Positions 1-5,729 are shown, numbered from the stretch's first letter. The stretch is DNA of 8,381 nt from Candidatus Altarchaeales archaeon (GCA_003663045.1 QMZG01000051.1:1-8381); one strand, 5' to 3'. Notes: generated by a model from the letters alone, not told the origin. Translations and numbers: made by a program.

Positions 1-43
1 AGAAAAATGAAGAGGAGGAATACAAAATCTACCAAAAATTTAA

Positions 44-78
44 GTGTCATCGAGCGACTGAAGGAGCGAAGATGGCAC
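44..78 (+). repeat. Stem-loop preceding the left palindromic repeat
   Basis: GTGTCATC (44-51) pairs with GATGGCAC (71-78) over eight base pairs, one of them G-U, around a 19-nt loop. The loop holds two copies of GAGCGA (52-57 and 64-69). It sits directly before the repeat at 81-109, as another hairpin sits before the right-end copy. It lies downstream of the minus-strand CBS gene. Whether it is an RNA structure, part of a mobile repeat, or the tail of a gene entering from the left cannot be decided. Confidence 0.45.
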
Positions 79-80
79 AT

Positions 81-113
81 GTTTTCGCCAGCCTTTTCTT
101 AAAAGGCTGTGGG
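81..113 (+). repeat. REP-like extragenic palindrome, left copy
   Basis: The sequence TTTTCGC is followed by a perfect 9-bp stem CAGCCTTTT (89-97) / AAAAGGCTG (101-109) with a 3-nt loop, then TGGGG. The same arrangement, TTTCGC, then CAGCCTTT / AAAGGCTG with a 3-nt loop, then AGTGG, recurs at 8328-8357 in the same orientation. Conserved bases on both sides of the palindrome show that this is one repeat family and not two independent hairpins. It lies 18 bp past the stop of the minus-strand CBS gene and could also act there as a 3'-end hairpin. Confidence 0.6.
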
Positions 114-126
114 GAATGCTATTATT

Positions 127-543
127 CTACCTGTATGTCGGTTTAACATATCTTTTAACAATCCCTTCTTTCAGACTCAGATAGGTCAGGCTCTTTGCCA
201 CATCCCTTGCTGTCACTATACCAACTATCTTTTTCCCTTCCACAACTGGCAGTCTCCTGATATGGTATTTATTAAATATATCACTCGCTTCAAACACATC
301 GCTGTTAGAATCTATGGTATGGGCACATTTAGTCATGATGTCAGAAACCTTAGTCTTTTTAGGGTCCTTATCCAGAGCTACTACCTTCTTGAGTATATCC
401 CTCTCTGTTACCATCATAATACAATCATTTTTCTTAGTCAATACCGATCCTATATTTTTCTCACTCATAAGTTTCGCTACATCCAGTATAGTCATTGGAC
501 ATTCCACCATAGTTATTTCATGCATTATCTCCTTTACCTTCAT
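127..543 (-). CDS. Tandem CBS-domain protein
   Basis: This 138-residue soluble protein consists almost entirely of two CBS domains: about residues 3-55 (starting KVKEIMHEITMVECPMTI, with MVTERDILKKV) and about 66-120 (VSDIMTKCAHTIDSN, with GKKIVGIVTARDVAKSL). Stand-alone CBS pairs form a Bateman module that binds adenine nucleotides or similar ligands and usually regulates a partner; the ligand and partner here are unknown. No enzymatic domain is fused, and the length is normal for archaeal stand-alone members. The ATG at 543 fits a purine-rich AGAGG about 15 nt upstream and a TATA box at 580-589. It is divergent from the hexuloisomerase gene, so the two may share the 126-bp control region, but a functional link is not shown. 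Confidence 0.9.
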   Translation of the reverse strand: MKVKEIMHEITMVECPMTILDVAKLMSEKNIGSVLTKKNDCIMMVTERDILKKVVALDKDPKKTKVSDIMTKCAHTIDSNSDVFEASDIFNKYHIRRLPVVEGKKIVGIVTARDVAKSLTYLSLKEGIVKRYVKPTYR

Positions 544-579
544 TTTTATCTTTTTTATCCTCTAGTCTCTTTTTAATGT

Positions 580-589
580 TTTATATAAA
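580..589 (-). promoter_or_regulatory. TATA box for the CBS gene
   Basis: TTTATATAAA matches the archaeal box A consensus. On the minus strand it lies about 42 bp before the CBS start, which predicts transcription starting near 559 and a leader of about 16 nt. The box is a perfect palindrome, so it could in principle also direct plus-strand transcription. Confidence 0.55.
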
Positions 590-616
590 TTTACTATACT
601 ATATAAAATTATACCA

Positions 617-626
617 TTATAAAATA
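617..626 (+). promoter_or_regulatory. Probable TATA box for hxlB
   Basis: TTATAAAATA lies about 48 bp before the hxlB ATG, predicting a start of transcription near 647 and a leader of about 23 nt that would contain the GAGGT at 662-666. The surroundings are AT-rich with other TATA-like strings (600-607), so the exact box is uncertain. Confidence 0.45.
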
Positions 627-669
627 TCTCAAATAAAATAATAAGAAATAATAGATAGTATGAGGTAGT

Positions 670-1254
670 ATGCCAGTTAAAAATGCCATGCTCGCGATAG
701 TAAAGCATGTTTCGGAAATTATAGAAGAATTAGATGAATCTGAGATAGATACTATGATAGAGGAAATTCAGAATGCTAACAGAATCTTTCTATTAGGTGC
801 TGGAAGATCTGGTCTAGCCGCTAGGGCATTTGCTATGCGCCTGGTACAATTGGGTCTGACTGCATATGTGGTTGGTGAGAGTGTTACCCCTGCCATGACA
901 AATAAGGACCTTCTCATAGCGGTATCTGGTTCTGGAGAAACAACATCCGTAGTAAATGCAGCTAAAATCGCCAAAGGCGTTGGTTCTAAGATATTGACCG
1001 TTACTTCCTATCCAAAGTCAAGTCTTGGTAAAATTTCCGATTACATAGTTACTGTACAGGGAAGGACCAAGATAGACATAGAAAGGGACCCCCTTAAAAA
1101 TCAGATTGAGGGTAAGCATGCCTCCTTAACTCCTCTGGGAACGTTATTTGAAGATACGGTGATGATATTCTTTGATGGGATTATCGCAAGGCTGATGATC
1201 CAGTTGCACGCGGAAGAGGAAGACCTTAAGAGGAGACATCCCACATTGGAATAA
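670..1254 (+). CDS. hxlB: 6-phospho-3-hexuloisomerase (SIS domain)
   Basis: This 194-residue SIS-domain sugar isomerase interconverts D-arabino-hex-3-ulose 6-phosphate and fructose 6-phosphate in the ribulose monophosphate pathway. In archaea that pathway commonly runs in reverse to supply ribulose 5-phosphate when the oxidative pentose phosphate route is missing. The phosphosugar-binding elements are visible: FLLGAGRSG (40-48), FAMRLVQLG (54-62), GESVTP (69-74) and ISGSGET-like AVSGSGET (84-91). TPLGTLFED (154-162) and the C-terminal KRRHPTLE are also typical of the archaeal enzyme. Length is normal. The start is supported by TGAGGTA 3-9 nt upstream; an ATG ten bases earlier runs straight into a stop. 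The partner hexulose-phosphate synthase is not in the window. The gene converges with pelota, with 7 bp between stops. Confidence 0.9.
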   Translation: MPVKNAMLAIVKHVSEIIEELDESEIDTMIEEIQNANRIFLLGAGRSGLAARAFAMRLVQLGLTAYVVGESVTPAMTNKDLLIAVSGSGETTSVVNAAKIAKGVGSKILTVTSYPKSSLGKISDYIVTVQGRTKIDIERDPLKNQIEGKHASLTPLGTLFEDTVMIFFDGIIARLMIQLHAEEEDLKRRHPTLE

Positions 1255-1261
1255 ATTGCAT

Positions 1262-2329
1262 CTAATGAATCTTAAATCTGAGAATTCCCGCAATCCCGCC
1301 CAGGGATGAAAGCTGTTTACCAGCCTCCCCCTCATGATTTACTATATGTATGTCCCCACGAGTGGATTTTACATTTTGCATTATTCTCTCAATTCTCTCT
1401 CTATTTTTTAAAAACAGATCATCACAGACCAAGAGAATTTCAACCGCTCCCATGCCTGCTGCATTTTCCACATCATCAAGACCATAAACACCTAATCCAG
1501 AATCATTTCCAATTTCTTTCAGGAGTCTGTGTATAATGCGAATCTCTCTCGCTGCGTTGATCTCCTCACCGATCTTCTCCACCTTCGCTCTTTTCATCAC
1601 CTCATTTATCCCAGTCCTGCCGTGTGACCCAATATTCTCTAGGACTGAGATCTCTGCAATCTCGGGATATTTTTCATTCAGGAATTTGTGAAAATTCTCT
1701 TTTTCAAATCCCGCCCCTGCCAATATCAATGCAGAAACCTTTACCTTTTTTAGAATATTGGATATGAATTCTGCGGTGTCTTTATAGAATTCCAGCTTCC
1801 TTTCCCGCCTGCCTTTGATTTCATACTTACCACCAATTAGTTTTGAGAGATCATAATGTTCTATCTTTGATTCCCTGACTAGGCCCAGATTGACTTCACC
1901 TTCATCTATTACTGCTATAAGTAGCTTGGGTCTCAGAGCAGATCTTTCAGCATCCTTCAGCCTCTGAAGATCAAAACCTGACCATCTATCCTTTATTATT
2001 GTTAAAATGGTACCCTTTTCTACATTGATGGTATGATGACTCCCGATGGAAATGAGGTCTTCTGGACATTGCTCTATAATTCCAGTGATTCTATACGTAT
2101 CTCTCTCAGATTGAAAATCTGCCTTTTCCACCCTCACGGCTATAGTTATACTCCTCCTTTCACTCTTTCCAGCCCTCGCTATGTCTTCCCTACCCTTTAT
2201 CCTCCTCTCAGTTTTTGCTTTCACCAGATCCCCGGCATTTACAACATTGCTCAGATACCAGAGATCGTCAAGGTTCTCAACCTTCAATTTTACCCTCCCA
2301 TGCTTCAGGTCTCGATAGAGGATTTTCAT
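1262..2329 (-). CDS. pelA: Pelota, mRNA surveillance / ribosome rescue factor
   Basis: Archaeal Pelota (355 residues, usual length about 340-360) is related to release factor 1. With the GTPase aEF1A/ABCE1 system it recognises stalled ribosomes and promotes their dissociation. Three domains are seen: an N-terminal Sm-like domain (about 1-125, MKILYRDLKHGRVKLKVENLDDLWYL region), a central eRF1-like domain (about 130-260) and a C-terminal domain (about 265-355) ending in the conserved HEGEAGKQLSSLGGIAGILRF. As expected for Pelota, the peptide-release GGQ motif is absent. The usual AGPGF element reads AGAGF (205-209), a minor change. The gene converges with hxlB and is divergent from the GHMP kinase-like gene. 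An AAATATATAAC box about 50 bp upstream suggests a short leader. Confidence 0.95.
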   Translation of the reverse strand: MKILYRDLKHGRVKLKVENLDDLWYLSNVVNAGDLVKAKTERRIKGREDIARAGKSERRSITIAVRVEKADFQSERDTYRITGIIEQCPEDLISIGSHHTINVEKGTILTIIKDRWSGFDLQRLKDAERSALRPKLLIAVIDEGEVNLGLVRESKIEHYDLSKLIGGKYEIKGRRERKLEFYKDTAEFISNILKKVKVSALILAGAGFEKENFHKFLNEKYPEIAEISVLENIGSHGRTGINEVMKRAKVEKIGEEINAAREIRIIHRLLKEIGNDSGLGVYGLDDVENAAGMGAVEILLVCDDLFLKNRERIERIMQNVKSTRGDIHIVNHEGEAGKQLSSLGGIAGILRFKIH

Positions 2330-2375
2330 CGTGTTCGACTACTGTCTTTTGCGTAATTAATGAGGAGGCCCCTCG

Positions 2376-2384
2376 TTATATATT
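2376..2384 (-). promoter_or_regulatory. TATA box for pelota, possibly bidirectional
   Basis: On the minus strand AATATATAA lies about 50 bp before the pelota ATG, predicting transcription from near 2353 and a leader of about 24 nt. Read on the plus strand the same bases give TTATATATT, placing a start near 2410 and a leader of about 66 nt for the GHMP gene. No better plus-strand box is evident between 2385 and 2475. Confidence 0.45.
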
Positions 2385-2475
2385 TGCTCTTCTTCATAAT
2401 TAATGATTGGCGATGATTTCTAAAGACCAGTCAAGGGAATAGCCCAGAGAGAGGGTTGAATACTAAAAAAATAAG

Positions 2476-3396
2476 ATGGTAGAGGCAATTGCGAGTGGTA
2501 CCGGAAAGATTGTGAATTCTGTATTGGACAAAGGAGCATCCTTTGCTATAGATCTAAATGCAAGGGTTGGTGTGAGGATTTTAGAGGATGAGCATGGGAT
2601 AATGGGTAATGTCAATGTGACCCCCATTATAAAGAATATAGCAGAAAATACCCTGAATTTATTTGGTTATGATTATGGTTTAGAAATAGAAGTTGAAAGT
2701 GAGATTCCCTCATCGGTTGGCTTAGGAGATAGTGAGGCGATCTCTACTGCAACCATTATGGCAGTAGCGGGAGCACTGGCAAAAAAACACGGTTCTGTGA
2801 ATGAACTCAGGATAGATAAATACATGAGTGAGCAATTCCTAATCATTGATGATAAGGTTGTTGATAAGAAGAGACTTATAGATCTCTGCACTGACTTGAG
2901 TATGGAATTTGACAGGACATGTGCAAGTTTCTATGGAGGCTTTGTGATTAGTGATAATAAAAAAAGAGAAATTCTCAGAAGAGGTGAAATGGAGAGTCTC
3001 CATGCAGTTATCCTGATTCCAAAAGAAAAGATGAGAATTGATCTCGATGAAATTAAATTATTTCAAAATGAGATTGAGATAATGTGGGATGAAGCATTGA
3101 AGGGCAATCTCTATAGTGCAATGAAGCTCAATACATTAATCTATGGAGATAAGATAGCAAGGGAGATGTTAAAAAAAGGTTCACTTTCAGTAACCGTTTC
3201 ATTTCCATCCATAATCGCTCTGGTAAGGGATGAAAGAAAAGTGGGAGATGTTGGGAATTCTGTCAAGAGAGAGGGGGCTGTTCTCACAAGAAAGATGAAC
3301 AACGAAGGTGCAAGGGTCATGGTAAAACCCAAGAAGATAGTTAAGATCAAGGAATTTCTGAAATTGAAAGGGGATGAGGAATTTCATTTGCTTTAA
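2476..3396 (+). CDS. Divergent GHMP-family shikimate kinase homologue
   Basis: This 306-residue protein aligns along its length with archaeal GHMP-type shikimate kinase, which phosphorylates shikimate at O-3 in aromatic amino-acid synthesis. Recognisable parts are ASGTGKIVNSVLDKGASFAIDL (6-27), the EIPSSVGLGDSEA region (76-88), FDRTCASFYGGFVISDN (145-161) and a C-terminal segment 234-251. The three catalytic signatures are altered. The ATP-phosphate loop, normally GLxSSSA, reads GLGDSEA. The DDA(C/T)AS motif reads DRTCAS. The C-terminal SGTGPS glycine motif is shortened to SFPS (242-245). The frame is intact, so it is either a changed or inactive kinase, or the genuine but unusual shikimate kinase of this lineage. 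The ATG at 2476 has an A-rich upstream context; GAGAGAGGG lies about 20 nt upstream, too far for an ideal ribosome site. Confidence 0.7.
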   Translation: MVEAIASGTGKIVNSVLDKGASFAIDLNARVGVRILEDEHGIMGNVNVTPIIKNIAENTLNLFGYDYGLEIEVESEIPSSVGLGDSEAISTATIMAVAGALAKKHGSVNELRIDKYMSEQFLIIDDKVVDKKRLIDLCTDLSMEFDRTCASFYGGFVISDNKKREILRRGEMESLHAVILIPKEKMRIDLDEIKLFQNEIEIMWDEALKGNLYSAMKLNTLIYGDKIAREMLKKGSLSVTVSFPSIIALVRDERKVGDVGNSVKREGAVLTRKMNNEGARVMVKPKKIVKIKEFLKLKGDEEFHLL

Positions 3397-3476
3397 TCAT
3401 CATCCTCGAAGATGAATATTTCATCTATTTTCGATTTCAGGACCTTGGCTATATCGTGAGCTATCTAAGGGATGGA

Positions 3477-4247
3477 TTATATTTCCCCTTCTTTACACCT
3501 AATCTCTTCAAACCCGTTCTGCTGTGTCACTATCTGTACCTTTGTTTTGGGCAGATGCTCTTTAGCCGCTCTGCCCAATTCTCGCATTAGTTCCGGGCTA
3601 GGGCTCTGAATCTTTTCATACTCTGGATCCAGGGTCCTTTCGGCCCTGAATTGTTGTAGGGTATAGAGGGTAAATCCCACATCATCGACGAGCTTTGCTA
3701 TCTCAATTATCTCCTCTTTTTTGTCTATCATATCCGGGACTATGGTAGTTCTCGCCTCTTTTTGATGGTTCCATTTTTTCAATATATTCAAGGTCCTCTC
3801 AACCCTATCAACTATCTTTTCCCACCGATCTGGCAAGCCAACGACCTCCCCGTACCGTTCACTCAGTGGGGCCTTCACATCCGTTGTAAAAAAGTCCAAG
3901 AGGGGTAATACCTCCTTCAATCTCTCTGGAAAGTATCCATTCGTATCTATCTTCAACAGCAGATCCGTTTCAGATTTAATTCCCCTCAATAATTCGATCG
4001 TTTCCTTCTGCATCAATGGCTCTCCTCCAGTAACACAGACCGCCTGAATGAGGAAATTTTCATTCAATTGATCAATTATTCTATCAATTCCGATTGGTTT
4101 ACAGTTTCCCTCATTAAACACGAGTTCTGCATTCTGGCACCAAGGACATCTATACGGACAACCGCACAGGTAGACCACAGCAGATAATTTTTCTGGATAA
4201 TCTATGGTGGAATGGTCAACGATTCCCGCAAAGTTTATCTTTGACAT
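3477..4247 (-). CDS. nrdG: Anaerobic RNR-activating-type radical SAM protein
   Basis: This 256-residue radical SAM enzyme is of the pyruvate-formate-lyase / anaerobic ribonucleotide reductase activase type, which uses a 4Fe-4S cluster and S-adenosylmethionine to install a glycyl radical on its partner. The cluster ligands are C30, C34 and C37 in CGCPYRCPWCQN (CX3CX2C). The SAM-binding GGEP is at 74-77, followed by KIDTNGYFPERL (98-109) and FFTTDVKAPLSERYG (118-132). The N-terminal FAGIVDHSTIDYPEKLSAVVYL is characteristic of the archaeal NrdG2-like family. Its reductase partner is not in the window, so substrate is assigned by family only. GAGGTAG lies about 6 nt before the ATG and a TTTATATA box about 20 nt upstream. 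The frame remains open beyond two in-frame stops (see findings). Confidence 0.85.
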   Translation of the reverse strand: MSKINFAGIVDHSTIDYPEKLSAVVYLCGCPYRCPWCQNAELVFNEGNCKPIGIDRIIDQLNENFLIQAVCVTGGEPLMQKETIELLRGIKSETDLLLKIDTNGYFPERLKEVLPLLDFFTTDVKAPLSERYGEVVGLPDRWEKIVDRVERTLNILKKWNHQKEARTTIVPDMIDKKEEIIEIAKLVDDVGFTLYTLQQFRAERTLDPEYEKIQSPSPELMRELGRAAKEHLPKTKVQIVTQQNGFEEIRCKEGEI

Positions 4248-4252
4248 TTTTT

Positions 4253-4259
4253 CTACCTC
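4253..4259 (-). promoter_or_regulatory. Ribosome binding site of the activase gene
   Basis: On the minus strand the bases before the ATG read TGAGGTAGAAAAA. GAGGTAG is a clear Shine-Dalgarno match and is one of the few in the window. It supports the start at 4247, but it lies so close to the TATA box at 4266-4273 that standard spacing would place the transcript start at about the ATG, excluding this site. A further upstream box would then be needed. Confidence 0.45.
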
Positions 4260-4265
4260 ATAAGG

Positions 4266-4273
4266 TATATAAA
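4266..4273 (-). promoter_or_regulatory. TATA box for the activase gene
   Basis: TTTATATA on the minus strand is a full match to archaeal box A, preceded by TTTAAA. Its centre is about 22 bp from the ATG at 4247, shorter than the usual 25-30 bp to the transcription start, so it predicts a leaderless message or an internal transcript start. Confidence 0.5.
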
Positions 4274-4286
4274 TTTAAATAGGAAA

Positions 4287-4382
4287 AATTCACCTTGTGA
4301 ATTGGAAAGATTTTTCCCAAAGAAATTTTCTTTTTGGGAACACAACAGACTTTCAGTCGGGTGTGTCTGACATTTAGGTCAG
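4287..4382. repeat. Cluster of four consecutive stem-loops
   Basis: Four hairpins follow one another. AATTCAC/GTGAATT (4287-4303) has a 3-nt loop. TTCCCAAA/TTTGGGAA (4314-4340) is extended inward by A-T and G-T pairs. ACACA/TGTGT (4340-4366) has an inner GACT/AGTC around a 3-nt loop. CTGAC/GTCAG (4367-4382) has a 6-nt loop. They fill most of the 159 bp between two minus-strand genes. The third, reading CGACTGAAAGTC on the minus strand, resembles hairpins at the ends of IS200/IS605-type elements, so a decayed non-autonomous element is possible. A structured 5' region or terminator array is the alternative. Confidence 0.5.
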
Positions 4383-4406
4383 CCGCATACAAACACTCTC
4401 CCTTTT

Positions 4407-4856
4407 TTAGAATAAACTAAGTTTTCCATCTATAGTTAGATGACTTAAATAGCCAAAGAGTGCAAAACCTACAATATGGGTATCAATGAGGAAAAGTGGT
4501 GCAGAGAAAAGAATCGCTGCCGTGATGCTATGAAAAAATCCCCGATGCCTGGAAAACCACAGAAAATAAAGAAAGAGAGCGAGGGATATGGAGATATAAA
4601 TAAGTAGTATGTTCTTCAGGAATAGATAAGCAATTAGCAAAACCAATATCGTGGCTATGGAGATCCTCCCAAGAAATTTTCGCATCACTGAAGAGGGCAG
4701 GTCGATATCTGGCAGAATGGAATATGGAATTCCTATTAGTATACCAAGTAGCATGGTCTCCATTGGTAATTCAAGTAGGTTATAATTTTTCAATAAAAAT
4801 ACCAATGCTAAAATAGATATCAAATAAACCAGGATATGTATCTTGTAACCACTCAT
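4407..4856 (-). CDS. YdjM/DUF457-type membrane metal-dependent hydrolase
   Basis: This 149-residue integral membrane protein has about four or five hydrophobic segments (roughly 8-24, 34-48, 68-99, 112-128 and 130-138). The metal-ligand-like residues of the LexA-regulated YdjM/DUF457 family are all present: H7 near the N-terminus, PDIDLPSS (49-56), the SRHRGFFHS motif (102-110) with H104 and H109, and H139 followed by D143 in SHLTIDG. The family is predicted to be a membrane metal-dependent hydrolase, with some members tied to phospholipid metabolism; the substrate here is unknown. It is at the short end of the family, stopping right after the last motif, but no frameshift is visible. A CATAAATAG box on the minus strand (4881-4889) sits about 28 bp before the ATG and suggests a nearly leaderless message. 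Confidence 0.75.
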   Translation of the reverse strand: MSGYKIHILVYLISILALVFLLKNYNLLELPMETMLLGILIGIPYSILPDIDLPSSVMRKFLGRISIATILVLLIAYLFLKNILLIYISISLALFLYFLWFSRHRGFFHSITAAILFSAPLFLIDTHIVGFALFGYLSHLTIDGKLSLF

Positions 4857-4880
4857 TTCATTAAATTTTACCCTTTTCTA

Positions 4881-4889
4881 CTATTTATG
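4881..4889 (-). promoter_or_regulatory. Possible TATA box for the DUF457-type gene
   Basis: CATAAATAG on the minus strand is centred about 28 bp upstream of the ATG at 4856, consistent with a transcript beginning at or just before the start codon. The match to box A is partial and the region is AT-rich. Confidence 0.35.
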
Positions 4890-5014
4890 CTCTTTTTATG
4901 CTTGTTCATAATAATTACAAGGCAATGACGTAATTAAAATTACTTTCCAATTTTAATTTTTAAAATCCTTATGATTACTAATGACGCTTCAATTTCAATT
5001 ATCACTTTGTCAGT

Positions 5015-5053
5015 GACACTAACCATTTTGTTGGCTTTTGTTGGTTCAGTGTC
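5015..5053 (+). promoter_or_regulatory. Long stem-loop in the uL22 leader region
   Basis: GACACTAACCA (5015-5025) pairs with TGGTT-C-AGTGTC (5042-5053) over eleven base pairs with one bulged C and a 16-nt loop. It lies 29 bp before the uL22 ATG, downstream of a TTTTTAAAAT tract (about 4957-4966) that could be the TATA box. If so, it would be in a leader of about 100 nt. The rest of the gene-free region 4857-5082 shows only AT-rich sequence and a small palindrome GTAATT-AA-AATTAC at 4930-4943. A protein-binding leader controlling the r-protein unit is a reasonable inference. Confidence 0.4.
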
Positions 5054-5082
5054 TGAATCCAATATAGAATTTTGACCTAAAG

Positions 5083-5535
5083 ATGGAATTAAAATACGCA
5101 TTTAAACCAGAAGATGAGAGTAAGATTGCTAAGGCCATTGGGAGAGATATTAATATCTCATTCAAACATGCAGTGGTTATCTGTGATAAGATCAGAGGTA
5201 TGGGGCTAGGAGATGCAATAAAGCTCTTAGAAGCCGTGGTGGCGCTTGAAAAGAGTATATCATTCAAAAGATTTAATACTGGAATTTCACATAGAAAAGG
5301 TCTGGGAAAAGACAACATAGCTAAGTATCCACAAAAGGCAGCCGGAGAAATCCTGAATGTTTTAAGGGGTGTGGAAACAAATGCAGATTACAAGGGTTTG
5401 GATACTGAGAGATTGAAGATCATTAACATACAGGCAAATAAAGGTATTGCTCGAAGAAGGAGAAAGCCGAGAGGTAGATGGCAGATATGGAGGTCTCAAC
5501 TTGTAAGCATTCAGGTTATAGCACAAGAGACATAG
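5083..5535 (+). CDS. rpl22: Large subunit ribosomal protein uL22
   Basis: This 150-residue archaeal uL22 binds 23S rRNA domains and lines the peptide exit tunnel. Family signatures are clear: AKAIGRDINISFKHAVVICDKIRGM (16-40), DAIKLLEAVVALEKSISFKRFNTGISHRKG (44-73), YPQKAAGEILNVLRGVETNADYKGLD (82-107) and the basic hairpin IARRRRKPRGRWQIWRSQ (122-139) that reaches into the tunnel. Length is normal. Unlike the usual archaeal order, uS19 is not upstream; a minus-strand membrane gene is there instead. No Shine-Dalgarno precedes the ATG (GACCTAAAG). A 235-bp hairpin-rich spacer separates it from uS3, where most archaea have them nearly touching. Confidence 0.95.
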   Translation: MELKYAFKPEDESKIAKAIGRDINISFKHAVVICDKIRGMGLGDAIKLLEAVVALEKSISFKRFNTGISHRKGLGKDNIAKYPQKAAGEILNVLRGVETNADYKGLDTERLKIINIQANKGIARRRRKPRGRWQIWRSQLVSIQVIAQET

Positions 5536-5559
5536 TTTATAAGGAAATAACATCTCAAC

Positions 5560-5577
5560 AATTCGCTTTGGCGAATT
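5560..5577 (+). terminator. Hairpin after uL22
   Basis: AATTCGC (5560-5566) and GCGAATT (5571-5577) form a perfect 7-bp stem with a 4-nt loop, 24 bp after the uL22 stop. Its place before a new TATA-like tract fits the 3' end of a uL22 transcript, but it lacks the U-tract usual for archaeal termination, so the role is inferred. Confidence 0.35.
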
Positions 5578-5584
5578 CTAGTCG

Positions 5585-5625
5585 CCTGGATGATCCTCAA
5601 AACATCAAAGATGTTCTGAGACAGG
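5585..5625 (+). other. Compound hairpin in the uL22-uS3 spacer, possible structured RNA
   Basis: An outer CCTG/CAGG (5585-5588, 5622-5625) encloses CTCA/TGAG (5596-5599, 5617-5620), a single A-C mismatch and AACATC/GATGTT (5601-5606, 5610-5615) around an AAA loop. It is followed by the tandem GAATCATT GAATCATT (5627-5642), a small ATCAT-TTC-ATGAT hairpin (5637-5649) and ATTAGTG-CAT-CACTGAT (5679-5695). The spacer 5536-5770 thus holds a series of hairpins and a promoter, but no open frame resembling a gene. It may be a leader, small RNA or a repeat element. Confidence 0.4.
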
Positions 5626-5711
5626 AGAATCATTGAATCATTTCATGATATGGGGACTAATGACACATTGATTAAAGCATTAGTGCATCACTGATACTTA
5701 AACACCTCATC

Positions 5712-5729
5712 AATATATATGAATATATA
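5712..5729 (+). promoter_or_regulatory. TATA region upstream of uS3
   Basis: AATATATATG and GAATATATAC lie in tandem 42-59 bp before the uS3 ATG. Standard spacing would start transcription near 5742-5755, giving a leader of about 16-29 nt. It is located where the archaeal operon normally has no internal spacer, so uS3 may be transcribed independently of uL22. Confidence 0.5.

Noticed and set aside
3..146. A plus-strand frame open from the left edge (starting KNEEEEYKIYQKFK) that could be the 3' end of a partial gene
   Set aside because: The first 14 residues look plausible, but the frame then passes through the stem-loop and palindrome and overlaps the end of the CBS gene, with no recognisable homology. 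Another frame is also open to 102, so the end cannot be fixed.
4261..4405. A minus-strand frame through the hairpin cluster as a TnpB C-terminal remnant
   Set aside because: The frame is open for about 47 codons, but the peptide (GECLYAADLNVRHTRL...) shows no TnpB catalytic or zinc motif that I recognise.
4857..5082. tRNA or other conserved RNA gene in the region before uL22
   Set aside because: No acceptor/T-loop pattern such as GGTTCGAATCC with matching arms was found; only one long stem-loop and AT-rich sequence are visible.
5614..5639. Bases in the uL22-uS3 spacer that resemble the CTGAGGCAGGAGAATC stretch of a human Alu element
   Set aside because: The likeness is about 20 bases with mismatches, sits in a local hairpin and has no flanking Alu sequence. 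Chance is more likely than contamination.
5645..5694. Possible archaeal C/D box small RNA (ATGATAT ... TTGATTA ... CTGA)
   Set aside because: The 50-nt spacing fits, but the C and C' boxes match only partly, no proper D' box is present, and a flanking terminal stem is lacking.
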